Shown in pieces: positions 14,764 to 23,318 of a stretch of 29,689 bases of DNA (position 1 is the stretch's first letter; each line of letters opens with the position of its first letter). Origin of the DNA: Alectryocaccomicrobium faecavium (lineage in GTDB: Bacteria; Bacillota; Clostridia; Christensenellales; Aristaeellaceae); NCBI GenBank assembly GCA_018713425.1, contig DVOT01000130.1, positions 1 through 29,689 of the forward strand, written 5' to 3'. A program made the position numbers and the translations under genes. The notes beneath the pieces are model-generated. The model saw nothing but the letters and a program-made list of their open reading frames with translations. It was not told the DNA's origin and did not search any database.

Positions 14764-17328
14764 TCACAAATTGCGCGCTTTTTCGCTCAATTCAAATAGC
14801 TTATTGAGCGCGTCGATGGGCGACATGCTCATTACATCCAGTTCGCGCACTTCATCTACAAAGCTCATGGCGCTGTAATTCTCAAAGCCAAGTTGCACGT
14901 TGCCGGAATTTTTGCGGTTATCGAGAATTTGCTTGCCAATATTGACCTGCGAATTCACTTCTAGGCGGGCCATAATCTGGCGCGCGCGCGCGATGAGCGA
15001 ATTTGGCAACCCGGCTAAGCTGGCAACGGCCACGCCGAAGCTCCGATCTGCGCTGCCGGGCACGATTTTGCGCAAAAACACAATTTCATCTCCGCGTTCC
15101 TGCGCGGTGATGCGATAATCCGTCACGCCGTCCAACTTGCCTTCCAGCTGCGAAAGCTCATGGTAATGTGTGGCGAAAAGCGCCTTTGCCCCCAGTTTCG
15201 CAACGTGCTCCACCGTTGCCCAGGCAATCGAAAGGCCATCGAACGTGGATGTCCCGCGCCCAATCTCATCGAGAATCAGCAAGCTGTTTGCCGTGGCGTG
15301 GCGCAGGATGTGCGCCAGCTCATTCATTTCCACCATAAAGGTTGATTCGCCCGCATACAAATCGTCCGATGCGCCGATGCGCGTGAAAATTCGGTCGGTA
15401 AGGGCGATATTCGCGCTGTCTGCCGGTACAAAGCTGCCGACATGCGCCATTAGCACGATCAGTGCGGTCTGCCGCATATAGGTAGATTTGCCTGCCATGT
15501 TGGGGCCGGTGATGATCATCACGCGCTTTTCGGGCGTGAGATGGGTTCCGTTGGGAACGAATCCTTCCGTACCGGTCGAACGCTCTACTACGGGATGCCG
15601 GCCGTTTTCAATCTCATAGACGCCGTCTTCATTAAAATGCGGGCGGCAATACCGGTTTTCCAACGCGACTTGCGCAAGGCTGGCAAGCGCATCCAGGGTT
15701 TTTAGGCCGGTGGCCGTGGCGTTCAGGCGGCTGATAGCGGCTTTGAGGCGCTCGCGGATGGATACGAACAATTCATATTCTAGCTGCACAGCGGATTCAT
15801 CTGCGCCCAGCACTTTCTTTTCCAGTTCCTTGAGTTCCTCCGTGATAAAGCGTTCGCAATTGGTGAGCGTCTGCTTGCGCATGTAGCGAAACGGCACAAG
15901 GTCGTAATACGATGGCGTAACCTCTATGTAATAGCCAAAAACGCGGTTATAATTGATCTTGAGGTTCTTGATGCCCGTTTCTTCGCGCTCGCTCTGCTCC
16001 ATTTGCGAGATCCACGTCTTTCCATCGCGGGAAGCTGCCCGGTATTCATCTAACTGCGCATTGTATCCTGGTTGGAAAATTCCCCCTTCGCGCACGCTGA
16101 TGGGCGCGTCCTGAGAGATCGCGTTGTTCAAAAGCACACAGATATCTTCCATGGGATCCAGCATTTCCACCAGAGATGCCACCATGCGAGAGCTTTCTCC
16201 TTTGAGCAACGCGCGGATGCCCGGAACTGCTGCCAAGGATTTGCCTAGCGCTACGCAATCGCGCGGATTGATGGCGTCATAGGCAATGCGGCTGAGTAGG
16301 CGCTCGATATCGTATATGGGCCGTAGCGCTTCGCGCAAGGCGTCGAGCTTGATGGCATTTTGCATGAAATATGAGATGGCGTCCAAACGCGATTCTATTT
16401 CTGCGATTTCGCACAGCGGACGTTCAATCCATGCGCGCAACATACGGCTACCCATGGGGGTTACGGTTTTATCCAGCACCCAGAACAGGGAACCCTCCCT
16501 TTTATGGTAGCGCAGCGTTTGTGTCAGTTCAAGGTTTGCGGCGGCTATGGCATCCAGCTCCATCGTGCGCTTGGAATCGTAGCGCTGCATGGTGAGAATA
16601 TGCGAAAGCGCGTTCATCTGCGTTTCGCTTAAATAGCCCAACAGCATTCTTGCGGCCACAATCGCCAATCGTTCGCCGGCAAAGCCCATTTCTTCCATGG
16701 AATGGGAAAAATGCCCCGTCAGTTTTTGAATGGCTTCTTTATAATCGTCTGCCTTGCGGCAGGTAATGAGCGCGCCGCTGGTGCGTGGAATGCGCTCCAC
16801 CTCGTTGGAAAGAATTTCGCTGGGCTGGATGCGCGAAAGCTCATCCAGCACCTGCGCCGTGGCGTGATCAAACTGGTAAGCGAAGAATTCACCGGTCGAA
16901 ACATCGCAAAACGCGCATCCTGCGCGTTCTTTTTGAAAATATAGCGCGAGAATATAGTTGGATGCGCGTTCTTCCAGCATGGAAGAATCGATAAGCGTGC
17001 CTGGCGTGATAACGCGCGTAACCGCGCGCTCTACCAAGCCTTTGGAAAGTGCCGGATCGCTCATTTGTTCGCATATCGCGACTTTATACCCTTTTTCGAT
17101 CAGGCGTTTGACGTAAACATCCGCCGCGTGATGCGGCACGCCGCACATGGGCGCCCGTTTTTCCAGCCCACAATCCTTACCGGTGAGAGTGAGTTCCAAC
17201 TCGCGCGACACAAGTTCCGCGTCTTCAAAAAAAGTTTCATAGAAATCGCCCAGCCGAAAAAACAGAATACAGTCGGAATGCTGCTCCTTGATTTCCAGAT
17301 ACTGGCGCATCATCGGAGAAATGGCCAT
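14764..17328 (-). CDS. mutS: DNA mismatch repair protein MutS
   Basis: MutS recognises mispaired bases and small loops and recruits MutL. The 854-residue length is standard. The mismatch-reading Phe-x-Glu motif is Phe29-Tyr-Glu31 in GDFYETF. The ATPase has Walker A GPNMAGKST (608-616), the STFMVEM signature, Walker B ILDEIGRGTSTFDG and the TH(Y)H motif. The clamp/lever region lies between. The start MAISPMMRQYLEIK matches family starts. The ribosome binding site is poor (AGGA about 12 bases upstream), so its translation may depend partly on the preceding ylbF-like gene 46 bases away. Confidence 0.97.
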   Translation of the reverse strand: MAISPMMRQYLEIKEQHSDCILFFRLGDFYETFFEDAELVSRELELTLTGKDCGLEKRAPMCGVPHHAADVYVKRLIEKGYKVAICEQMSDPALSKGLVERAVTRVITPGTLIDSSMLEERASNYILALYFQKERAGCAFCDVSTGEFFAYQFDHATAQVLDELSRIQPSEILSNEVERIPRTSGALITCRKADDYKEAIQKLTGHFSHSMEEMGFAGERLAIVAARMLLGYLSETQMNALSHILTMQRYDSKRTMELDAIAAANLELTQTLRYHKREGSLFWVLDKTVTPMGSRMLRAWIERPLCEIAEIESRLDAISYFMQNAIKLDALREALRPIYDIERLLSRIAYDAINPRDCVALGKSLAAVPGIRALLKGESSRMVASLVEMLDPMEDICVLLNNAISQDAPISVREGGIFQPGYNAQLDEYRAASRDGKTWISQMEQSEREETGIKNLKINYNRVFGYYIEVTPSYYDLVPFRYMRKQTLTNCERFITEELKELEKKVLGADESAVQLEYELFVSIRERLKAAISRLNATATGLKTLDALASLAQVALENRYCRPHFNEDGVYEIENGRHPVVERSTGTEGFVPNGTHLTPEKRVMIITGPNMAGKSTYMRQTALIVLMAHVGSFVPADSANIALTDRIFTRIGASDDLYAGESTFMVEMNELAHILRHATANSLLILDEIGRGTSTFDGLSIAWATVEHVAKLGAKALFATHYHELSQLEGKLDGVTDYRITAQERGDEIVFLRKIVPGSADRSFGVAVASLAGLPNSLIARARQIMARLEVNSQVNIGKQILDNRKNSGNVQLGFENYSAMSFVDEVRELDVMSMSPIDALNKLFELSEKARNL

Positions 17329-17374
17329 TCTACGCTACCATCCTTTCGCCACAAACCGCTATTCCCCACGCGCT

Positions 17375-17767
17375 TTAATGGCAGCCGCTGCAAGAACTGC
17401 AAGAGCCGCTGCATTCGCCTTCGTCCATCTGGCCGGTGATGATGAAGCGCAAAAGCTGGTTGACTTGCGAAATTAGCCCGGAAAATTCTTCTCGCGCCTG
17501 GGAAAGGGCGATCACTTCATCCAACATATTGAGCTTTTCTTGGCAGGATTCCATTTTTTCCGAGAGCGCTTTCAATTGCGCTGGATCGGGATCGTTTTCC
17601 TGCAAAACCGTCTCTACCGCGCCCTTGGCTTCCAGGTAATCGCTCATCAGCGAAGCCGCCATGGGATTGCGCATGGCGGCCTGTTCGGCCTCGTGCATTG
17701 TGCGGTACGCGTCCGATTCCATAATGGCCATTGCGAGCTCGCGGGTCTTTTCAAATACCTTATCCAT
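17375..17767 (-). CDS. YlbF/YmcA family protein with Cys-rich tail (RicA-like)
   Basis: A 130-residue, mostly helical protein of the YlbF/YmcA (RicF/RicA) family. In B. subtilis, RicA, RicF and RicT form an Fe-S-containing complex that steers RNase Y processing and affects sporulation, competence and biofilm formation. ymcA lies between miaB and mutS there too, so RicA is the best positional match. The C-terminus is ECSGSCSSCSGCH with Cys119, 123, 126, 129 and His130, plus Cys74, plausible ligands for a cluster. The ATG at 17767 has AGAGGAG upstream and overlaps the miaB end by 8 bases. Assignment to RicA rather than RicF rests on synteny; cluster binding is inferred. Confidence 0.85.
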   Translation of the reverse strand: MDKVFEKTRELAMAIMESDAYRTMHEAEQAAMRNPMAASLMSDYLEAKGAVETVLQENDPDPAQLKALSEKMESCQEKLNMLDEVIALSQAREEFSGLISQVNQLLRFIITGQMDEGECSGSCSSCSGCH

Positions 17768-19145
17768 CGATTTTTTCTCCTCTCAATGTATTGCGTCCTG
17801 CCGAAACGATGCGCACGCGCGCAAGCGTTCCCACGGCATCCGCATTTCCTGGGAAATTTACCATATGTCCCCGCGGCGTGCGGCCGCAAACGCATCCCGC
17901 ATCGCGCGTTGACACATCGTCCACCAAAACCGTTTCCTTCCGTCCGATCTGCGCATTCAAGATTTCCTGGGAAATGGTCTGCTGCCGATCGATCAGGCGT
18001 TGAATGCGCGCGCTCTTTTCCGCTTCGGGCGTATTATCCGGATACTCCGCGGCGGCAGTGCCCCGGCGCGGTGAGAAGATAAACGTGAAGGCGCTATCGT
18101 AGCGCACTTCTTCCACGAGAGAAAGCGTCTCTTCAAACTGCGCCAGCGTTTCTCCGGGAAATCCCACGATGATATCCGTGGTTAAGCCGATTTCCGGGAT
18201 GGCCTCGCGCAGTTTTTTTACAAGCGCGAGATAGTGTTCCCGCGTGTAGCGCCGATTCATGCGGCGCAACACTTCGCTGCTGCCCGATTGCACGGGTAGG
18301 TGCAGCTGCGGCATAACGTTGGGCAGATCCCGCATGGCGGCAATCAAATCGTCCGACAGGTCTTTGGGATGCGATGTCATGAAGCGGATCCGCTCGATGC
18401 CCGTTTTCGACAGCAGCCGCAACAGGTTGGCGAACTCCCCGCCTTGGTAGGAATTCACGTTCTGCCCGAGCAAAGTGATTTCCTTTGCGCCCGCCTCACA
18501 GAGCGCCTCAACTTCGCGCAGAATATCCGTCGCCTCCCGCGAGCGCTCCCGGCCGCGAACATAGGGTACGATGCAATAGGAACAAAAATTGTTGCAGCCA
18601 AACATGATGTTCACAAACGCGCTATGTGCGTGTGAACGCAGCGCCGGCAGTCCCTCCGCAATCACGCCATCGCTTTCCTCCACGGCAAAGATCCGGCTCT
18701 TTTGCAAAAGCACCTGGTAGAGATATTCCGGAAAACGGTAGGCGTTATGCGTTCCGAAGGCTAGATCGATAAAGGGATATTGCTTTTGCAGCCGCTCTGC
18801 CACGCCTTCCTCCTGGATCATACAGCCGCAAACGCCGATCACCATATCCGGGCGCTCTTTTTTGAGTTCTTTCAACCAGATGACATTGCCAAGCGCGCGG
18901 TTTTCCGCGTTTTCCCGTACGCAGCAGGTGTTATATAGCACGATATCGGCTTTGTCCCTTTCTGCCTGGGCAAAGCCCATTTCTTGAAGCGTGCCTGCCA
19001 ACGTTTCGCTATCGCGCACATTCATTTGGCACCCGAGAGTGACAATGTGGTATGTTTTTCTCCCGGCAAATGCTTCGCCGATTTCGCGCACGAATTCCCG
19101 CTGGCGCGCAAGCTCTTCCTGCGGCACAAATGGCTTTTCCTTCAT
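17760..19145 (-). CDS. miaB: tRNA-2-methylthio-N6-dimethylallyladenosine synthase
   Basis: MiaB is a radical SAM enzyme that methylthiolates i6A37 in tRNA, the step after MiaA. The 461-residue protein has an N-terminal UPF0004 domain whose Fe-S cysteines are Cys39 (LGCQMN), Cys74 (NTCCVRENAE) and Cys108 (CGCM). The radical SAM triad is Cys184, Cys188 and Cys191 in GCNNFCSYCIVPYVRGRERSR, and a C-terminal TRAM domain covers about 390-450. The extra Cys75 beside Cys74 replaces the usual Ala. The ATG overlaps the upstream RNase gene (ATGA), with AAGGAGCG before it, and its end overlaps the ylbF-like gene. The NTCCVRENAE and RGRERSR signatures favour MiaB over the related MtaB and RimO. Confidence 0.96.
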   Translation of the reverse strand: MKEKPFVPQEELARQREFVREIGEAFAGRKTYHIVTLGCQMNVRDSETLAGTLQEMGFAQAERDKADIVLYNTCCVRENAENRALGNVIWLKELKKERPDMVIGVCGCMIQEEGVAERLQKQYPFIDLAFGTHNAYRFPEYLYQVLLQKSRIFAVEESDGVIAEGLPALRSHAHSAFVNIMFGCNNFCSYCIVPYVRGRERSREATDILREVEALCEAGAKEITLLGQNVNSYQGGEFANLLRLLSKTGIERIRFMTSHPKDLSDDLIAAMRDLPNVMPQLHLPVQSGSSEVLRRMNRRYTREHYLALVKKLREAIPEIGLTTDIIVGFPGETLAQFEETLSLVEEVRYDSAFTFIFSPRRGTAAAEYPDNTPEAEKSARIQRLIDRQQTISQEILNAQIGRKETVLVDDVSTRDAGCVCGRTPRGHMVNFPGNADAVGTLARVRIVSAGRNTLRGEKIDG

Positions 19146-20638
19146 GAATTTTCGCTCCTTGGCAATGGTCTAGTTTTTGGCGGCAACGCGCTTTCCTGGG
19201 CAGGGGAAATGTGGTATTGCGCGCCAGAAAGGTTCGTATCCCAATGCGCATAGCAACGCTCTGCTGGCACGCCCATGGCATATAGCGCTTCGCTGACTTC
19301 TTTCGAAGCGTCGATCAGATGGGGGCCATCTTCGCCAACCTGGACTCGCGCCCGCAAATCCCTCTGAATTTTGCGGGCGACGGCCTGCGGGGAGAGCACA
19401 AGCCCAGCACCACGACAAGCGGCGCAGGGCTGCATGTCGCGCAGATAAAGCGGCTGTTGAATGCGTTTGCGAGTCAGCTCCACCAGGCCAAGAGTCGTGA
19501 AGCCCGCCAGATGGATTTTTGCCCGATCTCGCGCAAGCGCGTCTTGAAGGCAACAAAGCAACTCCTCCCGATGCTCCGCGAGTTCCATATCAATGAAATC
19601 GATCACGACAATGCCGCCCACATCCCGCAAACGCAACTGAAGGGCGATTTCTGCCGCAGCTTCGCAATTGATGGCAAACACCGTTTCCTCAAAGGAATGT
19701 TTTCCTACGAATTTTCCAGTGTTCACATCGATAGCGGTGAGCGCTTCTGCGTGGTCGATCACCAAATAGCCGCCAGACTTCAGCCACACGCGGCGCTCAT
19801 AAGCCTTTTCCATTTGATGATCTATGCCGTATTGCTCAAAAAGCGGTTCGTTTCCTTCGTAAAAACGCACGCGGCTTTCGCATTCGGGAGAAAACATGCT
19901 GGCAACTTCCCGCGCCGCACGGTATTGCGCCTCATTCTCAATGAGCATTTCCACATCCTCGCCAGCGAGCATATCGCGAACTGCTTGGTAAATGAGGGAT
20001 AAATCGCGGTGCAATAGCGCAGGGGCGACGCCGTAGCGCTGCCGGTTTTGAATGGTTTCCCATAAACGCAGCATCGCCGCAATATCGTCGCGCAATTTTG
20101 CTTCTTCCACGTGCTCTGCGGCGGTTCTCACAATAATTCCCATGCCCTGCGGGCGCAAGGCGTCTGCCAAATCGTGCAACCGCGCGCGCTCTTCCGCTTG
20201 CGTGATTTTTCGCGATACGCCAACGCAATCCACCGTAGGCATGAGAACGCAATAACGGCCTGGCAGCGTAATGTGGCAGGAAATCCGCGCGCCTTTTGTG
20301 CCGCCGGGTTCCTTGATCCCCTGCACCAAAATCTCTTGGCCGGGCCTTAGGAGCGTTTTGATGGAGGCGTTGCGCAGCACATCCTTTTCGTCGATCCCCA
20401 AATCGCTCTTGTCCACGGGAATATCCGCCACGGATAGATAAGCGTTTTTTTCCAGGCCGATATTCACAAATGCAGCTTGCATGCCCGGCAAAACATTTTC
20501 CACGCGCCCGGCGTAGATATTCCCCACGCACCTTTCGCCTTCTGCGCTCTCGCTGTAAATCTCTGCAAGCAGGCCGTCTTCCAATACGGCCAAACGCGTT
20601 TGCCCACAGAGCGCTTCTGCAAGAATCAGCTTTTTCAT
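19142..20638 (-). CDS. rng: Ribonuclease G/E family endoribonuclease
   Basis: A 498-residue single-strand-specific endoribonuclease of the RNase E/G family, involved in rRNA maturation and mRNA decay. An S1 RNA-binding domain (about 38-120, GNIYAGRVENVLPGMQAAFVNIG) leads into the catalytic domain, with Asp304 (AIDVNTG) and Asp347 (VIDFIDM) as the magnesium ligands. These match Asp303/Asp346 of E. coli RNase E. The zinc-link CAAC is at 405-408. There is no long C-terminal scaffold, so it is of RNase G size. It follows the TIGR03960/TIGR03936 pair, a common arrangement in Firmicutes, but here leads into miaB (ATGA overlap) rather than into rplU. The ribosome binding site is weak. Confidence 0.93.
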   Translation of the reverse strand: MKKLILAEALCGQTRLAVLEDGLLAEIYSESAEGERCVGNIYAGRVENVLPGMQAAFVNIGLEKNAYLSVADIPVDKSDLGIDEKDVLRNASIKTLLRPGQEILVQGIKEPGGTKGARISCHITLPGRYCVLMPTVDCVGVSRKITQAEERARLHDLADALRPQGMGIIVRTAAEHVEEAKLRDDIAAMLRLWETIQNRQRYGVAPALLHRDLSLIYQAVRDMLAGEDVEMLIENEAQYRAAREVASMFSPECESRVRFYEGNEPLFEQYGIDHQMEKAYERRVWLKSGGYLVIDHAEALTAIDVNTGKFVGKHSFEETVFAINCEAAAEIALQLRLRDVGGIVVIDFIDMELAEHREELLCCLQDALARDRAKIHLAGFTTLGLVELTRKRIQQPLYLRDMQPCAACRGAGLVLSPQAVARKIQRDLRARVQVGEDGPHLIDASKEVSEALYAMGVPAERCYAHWDTNLSGAQYHISPAQESALPPKTRPLPRSENS

Positions 20639-20671
20639 TCCTTCGAATCTTTGTCCTTCCGATGAATTTCC

Positions 20672-21337
20672 TCAAAGTTCTAGCAGCGGTGTTGGGCTCC
20701 CGCTTGCATCCATGCCAAGCAGGAGTAAGCGATGAATGCGCGTTTGGGGCAACTCCACACCAGCCATTTTTGCCAGCGTTGCCACAAGCAAATCTGGCTT
20801 AAGCGTTTCTCGCTCTGTAAGCATCAGACGCGCATATAATCCGGTCGGTTCTTTTTCTAGTAAAATAGACATCGGTCGTATATTGGTCTGTTTTTCGCCG
20901 GACTTGGTCTTTCGCATGGCCAATACCACATCTTGCGCCCAGTATTCTTCCATTGCGGCATGAATGGGCGCGACGTCTCCCGCGAGACGAATGGTATAAT
21001 CCGCCATTACAAGCCGCCCCATTAAGGCGGGATGCTTATCCTCTACCAAGCGCGCATCCAGAATGGGCAAATCGGGCGGTAGCGCCCTTTCCATCTCCTC
21101 CATAGCCACGTTTCGAGAGACGGGTTCCGCGAGCTTAATATCAAACAATTCGTATTCGCTCGTCCAGCCAATGGCCAGCGCAGAAGCAAACGAAAGAATG
21201 GGGTGCGGATTGAAGCCATTGGAATACGCGATTTTCAGCGATGTCCTGTTGAGGGCCCGCTGCATAAATCGTTGTAAGTCCAGGTGCGACACAAAGCGCA
21301 GCCGTTCTTTTTTGGCAAACCGGTAGAGCACTCTCAT
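20672..21337 (-). CDS. TIGR03936 family protein (radical SAM-linked, DUF2344)
   Basis: A 221-residue protein of the family defined by its constant linkage to the TIGR03960 radical SAM protein, sometimes fused to it. The N-terminal MRVLYRFAKKERLRFVSHLDLQRFMQRALNR and the IAYSNGFNPHPILSFASAL segment are the conserved family signatures. Its biochemical function is unknown, although linkage with RNase G and ribosomal genes suggests RNA or ribosome modification. The ATG at 21337, overlapping the preceding stop as ATGA, is preferred over the GTG two codons upstream; AGGGGG lies upstream of either. Confidence 0.9.
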   Translation of the reverse strand: MRVLYRFAKKERLRFVSHLDLQRFMQRALNRTSLKIAYSNGFNPHPILSFASALAIGWTSEYELFDIKLAEPVSRNVAMEEMERALPPDLPILDARLVEDKHPALMGRLVMADYTIRLAGDVAPIHAAMEEYWAQDVVLAMRKTKSGEKQTNIRPMSILLEKEPTGLYARLMLTERETLKPDLLVATLAKMAGVELPQTRIHRLLLLGMDASGSPTPLLEL

Positions 21338-23169
21338 ACACACGCCCCCTTATAGCGGCGGATGCCGCAGTTTACGCACCCTTTGCGGCAATCCTGCGTC
21401 GTTTCCGCCTTGAGCGCTTTGTGCCATTCCCGCAACAAAAATTCCTTGGTTACGCCAGCATCGATGTGTTCCCAGGGAAAGATTTCCTCTTCGCCCCGTT
21501 CACGGCTCGCGTAAAACGCAGGATCTAGCCCGGCTTCGGCAAACGCGCGCATCCACAGATCCATGTGGAAGTATTCCGTCCAACCGTCAAAGCGGCAACC
21601 GAGCTGCCATGCGCGCAGCAAAACTTCCCCTATTCTTCGGTCGCCGCGCGCGAATGCGGCTTCCACAAAGCTCACATCCATCTCGTGATATTTGAAATCC
21701 ACGCCTTTCATCGTGGCCAGCGCCTGTCGCAGCATTTGCTGGCGGCGATGAATGGTTTCGCGATTGAGCTGAGCGGCCCATTCAAAGGGCGTGTGCGGCT
21801 TGGGCACAAAAACCGAAGCGCTCACTGTGATGCGAAGCCCGGGCGCGCGCTGCCCTTTCGGCACAGCGAAATAACACTGCCGGACTTTCTGCGCCAAATC
21901 GGCAATGCCCATCACATCTTCATCCGTTTCCGTGGGCAGACCGATCATAAAATATAGTTTGACTGCCGACCAGCCGTTTTCGAACGCTTCTTTTACCGAG
22001 CGGATCAAATCTTCTTCCGTTACGCCCTTATTGATCACATCGCGCAATCGCTGGCTTCCCGCCTCTGGCGCCAGGGTAAGGGCGGTTTTGCGCACTTTCT
22101 GGGTTTCCTTGAGCGTGTCCGTCAAGTAAGAATCGATGCGCAAAGAAGGCAGGGAAATCTTCACACGCTTTTCTTGATAGCGCTTGACCATTTCCCGCGC
22201 CAGATCCGGCAAGCAAGAATAATCCCCGCTCGATAGGCTCATGAGCGATATTTCATCGTACCCCGTAGCGCGCACAAGCTTTTCCGCCAGTTCCAAGAGC
22301 CGCTCCATCGAGCGCTCGCGCACAGGCCGGTAAATCATGCCTGCCTGGCAAAAGCGGCATCCGCGCGTACATCCACGAAAGATTTCCAGCATGATGCGGT
22401 TGTGCACCACTTCGCCATAGGGCACAACCAGCGTATCGGGGTAATCCGCCGCCGTCAGATCGTTGACCAGCGCCTTCATTACGGGCATCTTCGCAGGCGC
22501 ATGCGGCTGGATATTGGCGATCGTTCCATCCTCTTTATAAGCAATATCGTACAGCGAGGGCACATAAATGCCGTCTAGCTGCGCAAGCATCTCCAGGTAT
22601 TTTTCGCGCGGAAGGCCTGTGTCGCGCCATTTGCGGTACACTTCGATGGTTTTCAGCGTGAGCTCTTCCCCGTCGCCCATGGCGAATGCATCCACAAAGG
22701 GCGCCAATGGCTCCGGATTGCACGCGCACGGACCGCCGCAGATCACAAACGGGCCGCTTTTGCGATTGCTCGCCAAGATCTCGATGCCCGCCAGATCCAG
22801 CGCGGAAAGAATGTTGGTATAGCACATTTCATACTGGAGAGTGATCCCCAACAGGTCAAACTCCCTCACCGGGGTGCGGGATTCCAGCGAGAACAGCGGT
22901 ACACCAGCCTCGCGCATTTTTGCGTCCATATCCACCCAAGGGGAAAACACCCGCTCACACCATGCCCCATCCATGCGGTTGATCGCATGATAGAGAATTT
23001 TCATGCCCAGGTGCGACATCCCCACTTCGTACACATCGGGGAAAAGAAAGGCATAGCGCACGTCTACCGTGCCCAGATCCTTCATTACGCTGCCAAATTC
23101 ACCGCCCATATAACGAACGGGTTTTTCCACCTGCGAAAGCAGCGCATCGATTTTTTCCGAAAGTTCCAT
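21334..23169 (-). CDS. TIGR03960 family B12-binding-like radical SAM protein
   Basis: A 611-residue radical SAM enzyme with an N-terminal B12-binding-type Rossmann domain (about 30-190, including FLFPDVYEVGMSHLG and FVICGGPCACNPEPL). The radical SAM core starts at about 255, with Cys267, Cys271 and Cys274 in FRGCTRGCRFCQAG. The C-terminus carries another cysteine group (DCRKGCVNCGIRR), probably for an auxiliary cluster. The substrate is unknown; the family is conserved in Firmicutes beside RNase G. The ATG at 23169 is chosen, with GGAGGG just upstream; an in-frame start at 23229 would overlap the promoter. It is the first gene of the nine-gene minus-strand series. Confidence 0.93.
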   Translation of the reverse strand: MELSEKIDALLSQVEKPVRYMGGEFGSVMKDLGTVDVRYAFLFPDVYEVGMSHLGMKILYHAINRMDGAWCERVFSPWVDMDAKMREAGVPLFSLESRTPVREFDLLGITLQYEMCYTNILSALDLAGIEILASNRKSGPFVICGGPCACNPEPLAPFVDAFAMGDGEELTLKTIEVYRKWRDTGLPREKYLEMLAQLDGIYVPSLYDIAYKEDGTIANIQPHAPAKMPVMKALVNDLTAADYPDTLVVPYGEVVHNRIMLEIFRGCTRGCRFCQAGMIYRPVRERSMERLLELAEKLVRATGYDEISLMSLSSGDYSCLPDLAREMVKRYQEKRVKISLPSLRIDSYLTDTLKETQKVRKTALTLAPEAGSQRLRDVINKGVTEEDLIRSVKEAFENGWSAVKLYFMIGLPTETDEDVMGIADLAQKVRQCYFAVPKGQRAPGLRITVSASVFVPKPHTPFEWAAQLNRETIHRRQQMLRQALATMKGVDFKYHEMDVSFVEAAFARGDRRIGEVLLRAWQLGCRFDGWTEYFHMDLWMRAFAEAGLDPAFYASRERGEEEIFPWEHIDAGVTKEFLLREWHKALKAETTQDCRKGCVNCGIRRYKGACV

Positions 23170-23200
23170 GGTTCCCTCCTGCTTGCATGCCATATCCTCT

Positions 23201-23229
23201 ATTGTAACACAAAAAAGTTTTGTGTTCAA
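23201..23229 (-). promoter_or_regulatory. Promoter of the radical SAM-to-miaA series, with embedded dyad
   Basis: On the minus strand TTGAAC (23224-23229) and TACAAT (23201-23206) are separated by 17 bp. A perfect 9-bp inverted repeat, AACACAAAA (23206-23214) and TTTTGTGTT (23218-23226) with a 3-base centre, fills the spacer and touches both hexamers. This geometry suits a dimeric repressor site, though no regulator is identified. Confidence 0.75.
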
Positions 23230-23251
23230 TCCAAATTCCGCCTCAAACCCC

Positions 23252-23280
23252 TTGCGAAATGCGCGGAGATGGTGTAAAAT
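23252..23280 (+). promoter_or_regulatory. Promoter of the diaminopimelate decarboxylase gene
   Basis: TTGCGA (23252-23257) and TAAAAT (23275-23280) with a 17-bp spacer. Just downstream, CTCTGT (23281-23286) can pair with ACAGAG (23299-23304), which includes part of the ribosome binding site, so leader folding might limit translation. Confidence 0.6.
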
Positions 23281-23318
23281 CTCTGTATTGCCAAATGAAC
23301 AGAGGATGGATGGTTTTT

